A stretch of DNA of 64,000 nucleotides from Lotus japonicus (taxonomy: Eukaryota; Streptophyta; Magnoliopsida; Fabales; Fabaceae): NCBI RefSeq assembly GCF_012489685.1, contig NC_080042.1, forward strand, positions 15,886,150 to 15,950,149, read 5' to 3'. This document shows, one piece after another, positions 21,157 to 32,110 of the stretch (position 1 is its first letter; every line of letters starts with the position of its first letter). The translations under genes were made by a program, and so were the position numbers. The notes below the pieces were generated by a model. It had not been told where the DNA came from, searched no databases, and saw nothing but the letters and a program-made list of their open reading frames with translations.

Positions 21157-21917
21157 GGTAGCGTTTGACCCAGCTTTTTTTAGAACTTAAAAGTTACTTA
21201 TAAGTATAAGTAAAAAATAAGAGCTTTAAAAATAAAGCTAAAGCTGTTTGGTGGTTTTCATATTTTAACATCTTAAAAGTAACTTTTAAGTTAAAAATTG
21301 TTTGATCAATAATGAATGTCTTTTCATATATACTCATATGAACATTTTATCAAATAGTTGGTATGCAAGCTTGTTTTTTTTTTTTGGAAAGAAAAAGTGC
21401 AGTAGTGTAAACCTCTCATGCCTCAAACTCATTTTAATATTTCTTGTGAGTTTTCAAATCACAAACAACATAATACCTCGCTATCTTCTATTTTCCAAAT
21501 TAACAGCCCCGGAGATGAAAGTCAAAAGAAGACGAAATCATCAAGATCTGAAATCATCAAGGAGAAGATTCTACTTTTAAAGATTATATGCTCCCACTTC
21601 GCCATTCTCCTCTTATTTTGTCTTATTTTTAGCATCTTTTTACAAAAGAAAAACAAAGTTCAAAAGTTTAAAATAGAAACGTACGAACGATTGAGGCGTG
21701 AGAACTAGAGGAGATCGAAAATCATGGGGAGGTGAGAGAATAATAAGTTACTTTTAAGTAAAAATCTCGTCTCCATAATTTTTTTCTAAAATGTCACTTA
21801 TTTCTATTTTGCATTATAAAAAATAAATTCCTTAAAATTTTAGAGCTTTTTTAAAATTGTGTTTGGCCCAACTTATCTTAAAAGTAAAAAATAAGTTGGG
21901 CCAGCCCAAAAGAGCCA
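21157..21917. mobile_element. Possible MITE with hAT-like ends
   Basis: The left end has GCGTTTGACCCAGCTT followed by ACTTAAAAG. The right part contains the complement-like TTTTAAGTAAAA, AAAAGTAAAAAATAAG and GTTGGGCCAGCCC. Together they form an imperfect inverted pair of roughly 40 bp. The inside is AT-rich and non-coding. I could not fix a target duplication. Confidence 0.35.
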
Positions 21918-22019
21918 CTCTTTGTCTTGCACAAGCCAGTAGCAAATCTTCCAATATATTTTAAGGCTAACTTCAGAACCAGTCCCAATCGCAACTGTTG
22001 CACTATCAAACAAAGGCCC

Positions 22020-22345
22020 CCTATTAAATATTAAAATTAATAAAAAAAAATTGGATAAAAATTCACATACATTTTTTTAAGGCAATACTTATTAAAAATT
22101 TTATGAAAACTTTAACAAATTGCAATTCGTATTTAGAACCAATGCTTATTTATTCCAAATTACTATAGTACCTTTTGTACTTTTATGCCAACAATGTTTT
22201 GTTGTCTAAAATATGAAATGTCCACGTTATGTATATTTTGGGCTTTTGGCCCATGTGACTTATGAAACCCTAATTTATTTTACATTACAACATTGTGGGT
22301 ATTAGCAAACACTCCGCCGCACGAGCTTCTCCACACATCAAGTTT
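22020..22345 (-). repeat. Inverted partial copy of repeat unit R
   Basis: The complement matches 20670-20910 and 24110-24270, including GGGTATTAGCAAAC, CCGCACGAGCTTCT, GGCCCATGTGACTTAT and GTACCTTTTGTACTTT. Its outer part matches sequence to the right of the LINE (30857-30960), which shows what the unit looked like before that insertion. Confidence 0.65.
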
Positions 22346-22784
22346 CACTTTGTTTTTCTTTGAGAGAATGACAAATTTTTTTCTTATTTGTTTTGTGACT
22401 AACATTCTTTCTACTCTCTTCCTTATTTTTGTTTCTTTGTTATCACAAACTAATGGATGTGGGTCCTGATAACTAATCTATATAGAAGAAAGATACATGA
22501 TTGGTGGAGCTATGAGTTATGACATACCTCTTGGGAGTAAACAAAGTGTCAACAAACTTAATATTGTATCAGTTATAACCAGATTACATCTGGTTTGCTG
22601 GTCTTATACCGTGTGACTTGCATACTGATCCTTTATACAATACTAGATCAGACTCAGATCCGGATTTCAATTTGGTCAGAAAATCCAGTCTGAGTTTGAT
22701 AATACTAGTTATCTCTCTCTAGATGTTGGTGAAATTGTGTCAAATTTTCTCTTTCACGCCCAACTTTACACACTTCCAGAAAGA

Positions 22785-24075
22785 TCAAAATTGAAGAGAG
22801 ATAGATGAAACATATGATAGACTATGTGATAGGAAAAAGAGAAAAAAAACAAGAAGATATATAAAAATCCATAACATAAATGGTAAATTTGAACCATGAA
22901 GAGCAAACAGTACTTGAGATATGGTGGTACCCGATCGTCTCCTCGATCCAGTAAATGAAGAGAGTGGCTCTAATCCTCCACACTCCGTCCTTGCTCTTAT
23001 ACGAACCGCCCACCTCCACCTAGGTTGAAAAGCCATCAAACCACCAGGCGGCTTGGGTTCTGGTTGAACGGTGCCCGGTTACCTCCGGTGGTTTCGTTCG
23101 GTTAACACATGCAAAAAAATTCAAAAAAAATCAAGAAGATAAGAAATATGTTTTACAGATCTGAAAAAATTACATTAGAGAAAAGATGAAAATATAGATC
23201 TGTACAACATGAGAGAAGAAGACTTTAAAATCTTAACAGATTTGTACAAAAAAACTTTACACACTTTAAATACTCGTCGTCGGAACCATTTTTTCGGCTA
23301 CCATAAACTCCTTTCCTTCAATTTTGCTTCGCATGAGAAAACTCAGAAGCTTGAAGCTTCCATCTCTTCGAGATTAGCCGCCATCTTTTGAGCCCCCTCA
23401 AGCTCCGTAGTCAGCTTCTTGATCTGCTCTTGCTTCATAATTGTCTCGCTTAGTCACCATCTCATTCCTCTTCGCGAACGTGAACTTCGACGTTGTGCAG
23501 GGTGATGAGCAAGGGCTGGCGGCATTGGAAGACAAGGCAGCGGTGGGGGGCGGCTAGGGTTGAGAGGCTGAGGGCTAGTGGAGATTGAGGGTTGAGAGGA
23601 GATTGAGGGTTGGAGGCTGCTAGGGTTCAGAAGTTGTGAATAAATAAAATATTTATATGGAGGCTGCTAGGGTTCAGAGATTGGGCCTGGGGTTGTGCAG
23701 TTATTTTTTCTTCTTATAACTAATTTGTTGGGCTAGAGCTTAAATCGAAACCGACCGGTTCAACCCTAGCGAACCCATTTTTTTGAACCGGCCAAAACCG
23801 AGACTGATTCGAACCGACCCATTCATTAAAAAACCGGTCAGTTTGGTCGGGTTCGGTTCAGGATATTATGGACAACCCTACCTCCACCTTTGTGCCCCTT
23901 TCATTGCCTTGGCATCAGCAACGTATGAAGCAAAAATCAGACCTCCTAAGACGCCATCTGCCTCATCTTGTTCCCCGTTGTTGCCTTCCGTCGTTGGACC
24001 TTGTCCAGATCCTCCACTTACCGTCGTAGTGTTTGCTTGGGTTAGGGAAACCCTAGCAGAGCATAGTCTCTTCAT
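22785..24075 (-). pseudogene. Copy B of the unit R coding stretch, disrupted by hAT
   Basis: The frame starts at ATG 24075 (MKRLCSARVSL, then GVLGGLIFASYVADAKAMKG). It is broken at 23881 by the hAT element and resumes at 23020 with WRWAVRIRARTECG and SSFTGSRRRSGT. It remains open to about 22785. Relative to copy A the stop after GSRR is absent, so the frame runs on into a hydrophobic tail that may not be coding. Function unknown, as for copy A. Confidence 0.4.
23021..23880. mobile_element. Non-autonomous hAT element, 860 bp
   Basis: It is flanked by the perfect 8-bp duplication CCTCCACC (23013-23020 and 23881-23888). Its ends are TAGGTTG and CAACCCTA, the inverted termini of a common plant hAT group. 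The paralogous copy A around 20349-20361 has a single ACTCCACC at this point, so it acts as an empty site. The inside is non-coding and is rich in GGTTCGGTT and AACCGACC type motifs near the ends. Confidence 0.9.
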
Positions 24076-24290
24076 TTGGAGTTCATATATATATTTATTT
24101 TAAAAGAATGCAAACAAGTTAAAAAAATATACCAAAAAAGGTGCAACTTGGTGTGTGTAGAATCTCGTGCGGCGCAATGTTTGCTAATACCCTTGATGTT
24201 GTAATGTATAATAAATTAGGGTTTTATAAGTCACATGGGCCAAAAGCCCAAAATATACACTGGGTGAAATTTTCATATTTTAAATAACAA

Positions 24291-24620
24291 AGGAGAGTCT
24301 CATCTCCTTGGGGGAAAGACTCCAAATTGTGGTTTCCAGATCTAGAGAAGCCCAGCCATTATTGCATTGACTGACCTTGCACCGCTACACTATGGTTGCA
24401 GTTTGTCTTCACGTGGAATGCCTTAACTGCTTTTTATCTTTTAAGAACCTTCCCGTGTTTTTTTGTCTATAGCTTGTTGGCTTCCAAGATTCCAAATTGC
24501 TGAACTGGCCTTGTTTTGTTTAGTTTATCTTTATAGCTTTGTATGGGTCAGTTTCTTTGTTGTATTTGCTTGGACCTTGGCCCATTTAAATCAATGTATT
24601 TTATTATTGATAAAAAAAAT
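24291..24620 (+). mobile_element. Short poly-A-ended retroinsert, 5'-truncated
   Basis: 330 bp absent from copy A of unit R is flanked by TAACAA (24285-24290 and 24621-24626). It ends in TTATTGATAAAAAAAAT, like a LINE 3' end. The duplication is short, so the call rests mainly on comparison with copy A. Confidence 0.55.
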
Positions 24621-24679
24621 TAACAACAAAACATTGTTGACAAAAAAGTACAAAAGGTACTATATATAGTAAGGAGGCG

Positions 24680-26749
24680 GTGGCGAAATCGATCGGTGAC
24701 TCGTTGGGAGGCTACATAACCTGGGATAAAAATGAAGATAATCGGTTGGGCCAGTTTCTGAGATTTAGAGCTTGGGTAAAGGTGACGAGTCTCATACGTA
24801 GAAGGACAACGATCTCTCGTTCTGGGAGAGACCCGGTGAAAGTCTGGTTCCAGTATGAACGGTTGGGCAATTTTTGCTATCTCTGTGGTGGTTTAGATCA
24901 TATCCTCAGAGATTGTGAGAACTCTGCTGGCGATGAAGATGAAGTGGATCCCTCGGATCTACCCTTTGGTGCTTGGATTCGTGCTCCGCCGCTGCGAGCA
25001 AACGTGGTGTCTGGAATCCGAGGTACGACCTCCAACTCTGGCGTGCAATGTTTGAAGGACACCTTACCAAACAATGTGCTAGACCCTGCCCTCCCCATGG
25101 GAGTCACTAACCCTGTGGAGGTGCCTCTGGAGTCACCCGACGCTTCAGTAGAAGCTTTGGCCTCTACTCTGGCAAAGGTCATTGTGGAAAATGGCCCTCA
25201 TGAGAGGCGTGGGACTTCAACCCAAATTGTGCTTGTACCAGAGAAAGGGGCTAAATCCCCTTCAGAAGACTCTAGTCCAAACCTCGGATGCAATAAGCTC
25301 TCCCCAAAGGCTTCTGAGGTTACTGATAAGAAGGTAACTCCCTTGGGCAAGGCTATCTGTTTGAAGGTGCCTCCCCCGAAGGAATTTCAGATTGGAGATA
25401 ATCTTAATGTACCTGGCTCCCCTGGAAGCGTCGAATCTAGAAACCCATCTCCTGAAAGGGAATTGTTATTCAGACCCCCCCCCCCCACCCCTATTCAGAC
25501 CCCTGAAAAAGTGCAAAAATGCTTAAATACCCTTAATGAAAAAAAATATAAAAAAAACCCACCCCCTCCTCACATTCTCTCTCCTCTCTCCTTACCTCTT
25601 TCCTCTTACTCTCACCCTCCACCACCACACACCACCACCACCACCACCCACAACCACGACCACCCCTATGGCCGCCGCTACCACTGCCACCGCCGCCGCC
25701 GCCACCACCACAAGCTCCATCTTATGTCGTTTTTGAAAATTGTTACTGTCGTTTTTAATTTTTTTCTGCAAATAAACGCACTTTAGAAGTGCGTTACGCA
25801 CGCACTTTAAAAGTGCGTCGTTAACGCACATATAACGTGCGACGTAAACGCACTTTTAAAGGGCGAATTGCTATAAATTTGTACATAACTGATGTGAGAT
25901 GATTTTTAAAAATTATGAGACTCCACAGTAAATCAAGTTAGAATATTTGGAGATTTATGCTGGAATAAAAAATGTTTGAAATTCAAAATAAAATACCAGA
26001 TGAAGGAATTTGGCTAAATTACACAAATCTTAGGACCTTCATAGAAGGTGCTAAGTTATGATCGTTTGATTTTTCTCTTCAACTTTGCAGTTGGTTGACT
26101 TCGCATCCGAGATAAAAAACTGTCCAATTTTCCAAACCGCGCCGCTCCTGATTCTAAAGCGACACTACAAGGTGTCGGAATTTGGAGATTCTGACTGCAT
26201 ATTTGAGCTCAGAATGGTCCTATTACCTTAACCAAGAAGTGTCAGTCCTAAATTTCTTCTAGAAATTAAACAGAAAAAAAAAAGAAATCAGTGCGTTTAT
26301 CTCACACTGTAAAAAGTGCGACCAAAACGCACGTTGAAAGTGCGTGACAGACGCAATTCCAAGTGCGTGATGGACGCACTTTCCAAGTGCGTTTCAGTCG
26401 CACTTTCACAATACGAGCGAAATTTTCATAAAGGGCTTTTTCGGATTTTACGAATTTAACAGGGGTCTGAATAGGGGTGGGGGGTCTGAATAACAATTCC
26501 CCTCCTGAAATACCTGTCGAGACGAAGGATAACGTAGGAAAAAAAGGAACAGTAAAGAAATGGAAGAAGATAGCAAGGGAAGTTCAATCAGGGGCCAATC
26601 CTTGGTCACCTATTGAGATTGTGAAAAGGAAGTCTTGTGTGCTCGATGATCCCATGGTCCTGGATAGAAATGAGTTCAATTCCCCTCTGAAAAGAGTCTG
26701 CGATGATACAACGGTGGAGGCTGGAGCCAAGCCCCGCCGACAGCCATGA
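24680..26749 (+). pseudogene. LINE ORF1 (nucleic-acid binding), interrupted by a MULE
   Basis: The left part runs to 25457 and the right part from about 26502 to the stop at 26747-26749. The protein has the ORF1 C-terminal half of plant L1 elements: a basic RAWVKVTSLIRRRT segment, then the zinc knuckle CYLCGGLDHILRDC (C-X2-C-X4-H-X4-C, residues about 74-87 of the visible frame), then a long low-complexity linker. The N-terminal DUF4283-like region is missing. The two parts are in the same frame once the 1,044-bp MULE and one copy of its 9-bp duplication are discounted. The stop overlaps the start of ORF2. Confidence 0.7.
25458..26501. mobile_element. Non-autonomous MULE, 1,044 bp, inside LINE ORF1
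   Basis: It is flanked by the perfect 9-bp duplication CTCCTGAAA (25449-25457 and 26502-26510). The inverted ends begin GGGAATTGTTATTCAGACCC and extend for about 50 bp, with a second ATTCAGACCCCTG block and a C-run at 25474-25486. Near both ends, at 25772-25862 and 26289-26416, lie clusters of AAGTGCGT and its complement ACGCACTT. A CCA/GCC-rich low-complexity tract (25618-25712) gives spurious long ORFs on both strands. No transposase is present. Confidence 0.9.
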
Positions 26750-29700
26750 AAATGCTATCGGGGAACTGCCGTGGATTGGGGAATTCACGAGCAGTTAGAG
26801 CCTTGTCAAGGCTCTCCTTGAAGTTCAATCCCCAAATTGTCTTCTTAATGGAGACTAGGAGTTATGTTAATGAATTTGAAACCGTTAAAAAAATACAGGT
26901 TTGGATTGTTGTTTGGCAATGTGTTGCTCTGGCCCTGGTAGAAGAAGATCAGGAGGAATTGCTATGCTGTGGAAGAGCAATCTTGATGTGAGCCTTCTCT
27001 CCTGTTCACCTAACCATATTAGTATTGTGGTCACCGATGCTTGGGAACAAAATTGGTGCTTAACAGGGGTTTATGGACATCCTGAGGAGGTAAATAAGGT
27101 TCACACTTTGTCACTCCTTGAGTCTCTTAAGACTCAGTATCATGGAAAGTGGATCTGTATCGGGGATTTCAATTTAATCTGTGAGTCTTCGGAGAAAAGA
27201 GGAGGCAGAATTGCAAATCTAGTTCAGATGGGGCAATTTAAGGACACTTTGGCTGATTGTGGTCTGACAGATTTGGGGTTTTCAGGGTTCCCTTTTACTT
27301 GAGACAACGACAGGGAAGATGATCAGAATATTCGTGAGAAGCTGGATAGATGTGTGGCAAATTCAGAGTTTATAACCAATTTTTCACTCTATTACTGTGG
27401 AACACCTTGGCAATTATGGTTCTGACCATTCGGTGTTGGCTGTCAATCTGAACAATGCTATAGAACTCCAAGAGCATAGAGCTCGAAAAGAGAGGCCCTT
27501 TAGATTTGAGAAGACCTGGATAAACTCAGAGGAATGTGAGCAACTCATTCATGGTGCGTGGTTTAGACCTGGGACTAGTTGTGTTGAAAGGGTCCAGGTC
27601 ATGAAGGAGGTCCTTGTGCCATTTGGTAAAGATCAAGAAAATTTCCAGAGGCAAATTGCTCAGAAGGAGAAAGAGTTAGCAAAGATTGAGAAAGGGCCTG
27701 CAACTCGCGAAAATATCAATAGAAAAAAAAAACATTGCAATATGAGTTTGACAGCTTACTACTCAATCAAGAGGTCTATTGGAAACAAAGATCCAAGGCA
27801 GTTTGGTTAAGGGAGGGAGATAAAAACACTAAGTTCTTTCACAAAAAAGCTTCTCAAAGACAAAAGCACAATAACATCAAGAAGATAAAAAAATGAGCAG
27901 GGGGAGTGGGTATTTGGAGACACAACTGTTCTTAATGTTATTCAATCCCACTTCCAACAAGTCTTCTCATCAGATTCCCCCCAGAATATACAAGATACCT
28001 GCAAGAGAGTGAGGAACAAGCTGAGTCAAGAGATGTATGCTCATATGGAAAGACCCTACTCGGGAGAAGAAGTCAGATTTGCTATCAATCAAATGCACCC
28101 CACCAAATCTCCAAACCCGGATGGGCTACCTGTACTTTTTTATCAACATTATTGGGATTTGGTTGGTGGCTCTGTTACTTCTCATGTTCTGGATGTGCTG
28201 AATAATGGTAAAGGGGTGGCTGAAATGAATGATACCTATATTTTCCTTATCCCCAAGGTGTCTAAACCGCAAGCCCCAAAAGACCTAAGGCCCATAAGCC
28301 TATGCAACGTCTTGATGAAGATTGTCACAAAGTGCATTGCGAATAGGCTCAAGAGCATCTTACCGGACCTGGTTGGTGAATCTCAAAGTGCTTTCATACC
28401 GGGGAGGCTTATCACGGATAATGCCCTCTTAGGCATGGAGGCGTTCCATTATATGAAGAAAAAGAAACATGGTAAGAAAGGTTGGATGGCCCTCAAACTG
28501 GATATGTCCAAAGCCTACGATCGTATTGAATAGAATTTCTTGAGGGAGGTGCTACAAGCCATGAAATTTCCTCCCCCTTTTATCTCTCTTGTCCTAAGGT
28601 GTGTTTCTACTGTTAGGTATGCAATCCTTCTGAATGGTGAGCCAAGAGATTGGTTTTCCCCGCATAAAGGTCTCTGTCAAGGTGACCCGGTGTCCCCGTA
28701 TCTATTCATTCTTTGCGCAGAGGTTTTTGCTGGCCTGATTGATGAGCAAGTGGCTCTTAATAATTTGCATGGGATTAGAATAGCTTGTGGGACTCCTCAG
28801 ATTTCGCATCTCTTCTTCGCCGATGATAGTCTTCTTTTTATGAGGGCCAATTTAGTGGAAGCGGATCATGCTCTTGCTACCATTAAAAGATATGAGGAAG
28901 CTTCTGGTAGAGGGTCAATTTTGATAAGACTGAGTTGTCTTTCAGCCAAAATGTGCAAGATCAGTTATGTACTCAAATCCGGGAAAGGATGGAAGTTAAG
29001 GTTGTAGACACTCATGACAAATACCTTGGTTTGCCAACGGTTATTGGGAGATCCAAAAAGGCTGCCTTCCTCAAGGTTCAAGAAAGGTTGGTTAAAAAAT
29101 TGAAGGGCTGGAAAGAAAAGTACCTTTCAAAGGCTGGAAAAGAAGTTCTACTAAAAGCAATTGCGCAGGCCATACTTACTTATATCATGAGCTGCTTCAG
29201 AATGCCAGATAGTGTGTGCGACTCAATGGCTTCTCTCATGGAAAACTTCTGGTGGGGACAAAAGAATGTTGAGAAAAAGATTCATTGGATGAGCTGGGCA
29301 AACTTATGCAAACCAAAAGTGTGTGGAGTGTTGGGCTTTAGGGACTTCAGAAGCTTTAATGAAGCGCTTTTAGCTAAACAAGTTTCGCGCCTCCTCCAAA
29401 GAGAGGATTCTATGTTGTTTAAGTGCCTTAAAGCAAGGTACTTTCCTAGGTCTTCTCTTCTTGATGCTCCAGTGGGTTTTAGGCCTAGCTTTGCATGGAA
29501 AAGTATTTGCTCAGCTAGGTCCAGTGTGGAAAGTAATGGGTCATCAATATCAATCTGGGAGGATGCTTGGCTCCCAGAAACTAGCTCAGGTCGGGTTCTT
29601 AGCCCAATCAAAGAGCTCCCTTCAAATGCCAAAGTAGATTCTCGAATTCTCAGTGACCAAAGGAAGTGGAACAATGACTTAGTGGACCGTACCTTCCATG

Positions 29701-30869
29701 TTTCTGAAGCTGGAAAAATAAAAAGTATCCCACTTGCTTGGGTTGATAGAAAGGATCTACTCAGTTGGAAGTATACAACCAGTCGTGTTTTCTCAGTTAA
29801 GTCAGCTTATTCCAGGATCCAGCAACGAAAACTATCCCTAATGGCCTCTTCTTCTTCCTTGCGGATTGATTGCAACTTTGTTTGGAAACTGAAAATTCAA
29901 AAAAAAGTGCAGCACTTCATCTACCATTTGCTGAATAAATCTCTTCCTTGCCAGCAGAATTTGAAAAGAAGAGGTGTCCTCGCGGCACCTTTGTGCTCCC
30001 TGTGTGGTGAATGTCTGGAAGAATCCCCTGCGCACATTTTCCTGCATTGTGAGTGGGTAAAACAGGTCTGGTTTGCATCTGCTCTGTCTATTCGCTCAGA
30101 GGAAGTTCAAATTGAGGTTGATAAGTGGCTGCAGCAACTGGCAACGTCTGGTGGAGGGGATATAGTTGAGCATATCTCTATGATTCTCTGGAGCATTTGG
30201 AAAACAAGAAATTATAGTTTTTTCAAGAGAGTTAAACTAGAAGTTGGTAGAACTTTCGAGATGGCTGAGAGCACGCGGAGAGAATGGCTTATTCATCAAC
30301 CCTTGCCTAAGACAGCTGATAAACCCAGTCCAGTTTGGCTACCACCTCCCACAGGTCTGATGAAAATTAATCTTTATGCAGGGTGGTCGGGATCGAGAGG
30401 CTCCGGTTTTGGGATGGTAGTTAGAGATTACAAGGGACTTTTCCAGGTGGCAGCGACGCATTATGAGGACTATAGAATGGATCCCCTGATTGCTGAGGCA
30501 CTGTGTTTCCGCTGGGCCCTTAAACTAGCAGCTGATTGGAATTTGGAAAAGGTGATCGTTGTCTCAGATTGCCAGCAACTTGTTAAAGCCTTCCAGCGCC
30601 CGAATGAGTTTCCTGCATTGCAGCACATTCTTTTAGACTGTTATCATTTTCTCCCTGGTTTTAGCTGTTTTTCTTTCCAATTTGAATGTAGGCAAACTAA
30701 TTTAGTTGCTCATGCATTAGCTGCTGAGAGCCATTTGTACCTTGATTGCTCTTGGTGGGGTGATCCCCTGTGGGTATCCTATTACACCTTGCTGCAGATT
30801 TTCCTGATTAATGTTAAAAGTGTTCTATTGCTTTCAAAAAAAAATAACAGGAATTGCAATTTGTTATAG
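26746..30869 (+). pseudogene. LINE ORF2: endonuclease, reverse transcriptase, zinc region, RNase H
   Basis: The start MKMLSGNCRGLGNSRAVRAL is the APE-type endonuclease N-terminus. GDFNLI at about 27164 is a further endonuclease motif. Frames change near 26900, 27385, 27730 and 28000, and nonsense codons lie at 27300-27302 and 28531-28533, each where tryptophan is expected. RT motifs include PKDLRPISLCNV, QSAFIPGRLITDN, LKLDMSKAYDRIE, CQGDPVSPYLF and the catalytic FADDSLLF at about 28818-28841. A frameshift near 28915 leads into the long final frame with the zinc-like PLCSLCGE...HIFLHCEWV and an RNase H domain. In RNase H the first catalytic aspartate appears replaced by tyrosine (INLYAGW), while AEALCFRWAL and VVSDCQQL remain. 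The final frame reads through the A-run to 30869. Confidence 0.85.
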
Positions 30870-31757
30870 TTTTAATAAGCATCGCTTTCAAAAAAAATGT
30901 ATGTGAATTTTTTTCCAATTTTTTTTATTAATTTTAATATTCAACAATGGATATAAATTTTTTGACACTTTTGGTTAGATTGTTATTCTGTTATGATTAA
31001 CAGATAGGTTCTGTTAGATTGTTAGTAAGTAAGGGTTAGCTTCTAATAGAAGCTTATGTAGTCGATAAACATAGACTAATACATAATTGTAATAGTAATC
31101 AGTATTTTTGAATACAATTTAGATTCTTTTTCAATTCTGCTCAGCTTCTATCAATTCAATGCCTAGAGAAGAAAAATAAAGTATTAGATTCTTAATGTTT
31201 TTATTTCATAAGATGGATTGCATTCTATCTGATAGACATTCTGAACCAGAAGATGGTCCTTAGAGCATAATACCTATTTCACCCACCTATCTAAATGTAC
31301 TCCTTACCCTCTTACAGAGGAGATTTGTATCAAAAGGTTCGTCAGAGGACTGAGATTGTATCTTTTTAGATATATGACCTGGTATAATTATTCTACTTTT
31401 GCAAGATTCTTAGTATGGAACTTAAGGTGGAGCAACAATGAAAGGAGAATGAGAGTGCTACATGAGATTCACACAAGAGACCATGACTTGAGGGACCATA
31501 AAGAAGTCACTCGAGTCATGGAAGTGAGTTTACGACCCGTCACCAAGGACAATTGAGGACAAGGACACCATGGAAAGTTCAAACAATAGATTCATAATTC
31601 TTTAACTTCTATAAAATTGTTATTTAGTACTTTCACATAAAATTGTTAAAAGTAGGTGCAATAAAGGTCATTTTTTGTGTAGTGTGAGAATTTTCAACAA
31701 ATAGATTATTACAACAAAAGCCTTTTATGACAATACAATATGACTTTATGGTTTTTC
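30870..31757. other. Intergenic tail downstream of the receptor kinase
   Basis: The first 90 bp belong to repeat unit R. A 142-bp TG...CA block at 31012-31153 (TGTTAGATTGTTAG to CTTCTATCA) resembles a short copia LTR but has no partner or duplication. No credible gene is seen. The 3' untranslated region of the receptor kinase lies in the last few hundred bases. Confidence 0.35.
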
Positions 31758-32110
31758 CTAACTTGAATTTCCTTGCTGAAATGTGGTTTTGATTTTGATC
31801 AAGCGACGTAAGACTTCATCCATACTCATCCTCTCATCAAGGGAGTCTGCAGAGCAATTCAAAGCCAACAACATGATATTTGATATAGCTGCTTCCTTGG
31901 CAGAAATAAATTGTTCCTCTCCCTCCATCAGATTCGGGTCTATAACTTGAATAATCTTATTTGGCATTGACTCTTGGATCCATGACCTTAAACTTATTCC
32001 CCCTACAAACATTTGATCTGTTGGTCTCTTTGTTGTAAATAGTTCCATAAGCATAATACCGAAGCTGTAAACATCTCCTTTAATGGACACAATGCCTTCC
32101 GATCCAAATT
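31758..32110 (-). CDS. Receptor kinase exon 5: end of the kinase
   Basis: It follows acceptor TGTTGCAG. It supplies the glutamate of APE, then EFGSEG, KGDVYSFGIMLMELFTTKRP (subdomain IX) and the subdomain XI region to the stop at 31758. It lies 6.0 kb from exon 4 because a copia element fills the intron. Confidence 0.9.

Larger units (their letters stand above)
22500..24675. repeat. Repeat unit R, copy B, split by a hAT element, a small retroinsert and a LINE
   Basis: It is collinear with copy A. It is interrupted by an 860-bp hAT (23021-23880), a 330-bp poly-A-ended insert (24291-24620) and the 6-kb LINE from 24676. Unit sequence resumes at about 30850 (GAATTGCAATTTGTTA) and continues to about 30960. 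About 30 bp of the unit present in the inverted copy is missing at the LINE junction. Confidence 0.65.
24676..30844 (+). mobile_element. L1-type LINE (non-LTR retrotransposon), decayed, with a nested MULE
   Basis: ORF1 with a CCHC knuckle is followed by an overlapping ORF2 with endonuclease, reverse transcriptase, zinc-binding and RNase H parts, and then a short A-run at 30836-30844. ORF1 lacks its usual N-terminal region, so the copy is 5'-truncated at about 24676. It sits in copy B of repeat unit R. No clean target duplication was found, and the junction seems to have lost unit sequence. Several nonsense and frameshift changes make it inactive. Confidence 0.85.

Noticed and set aside
25536..25831. 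Short proline/threonine or alanine/valine-rich genes
   Set aside because: The CCA/GCC tract inside the MULE makes all frames open; no conserved sequence is visible.
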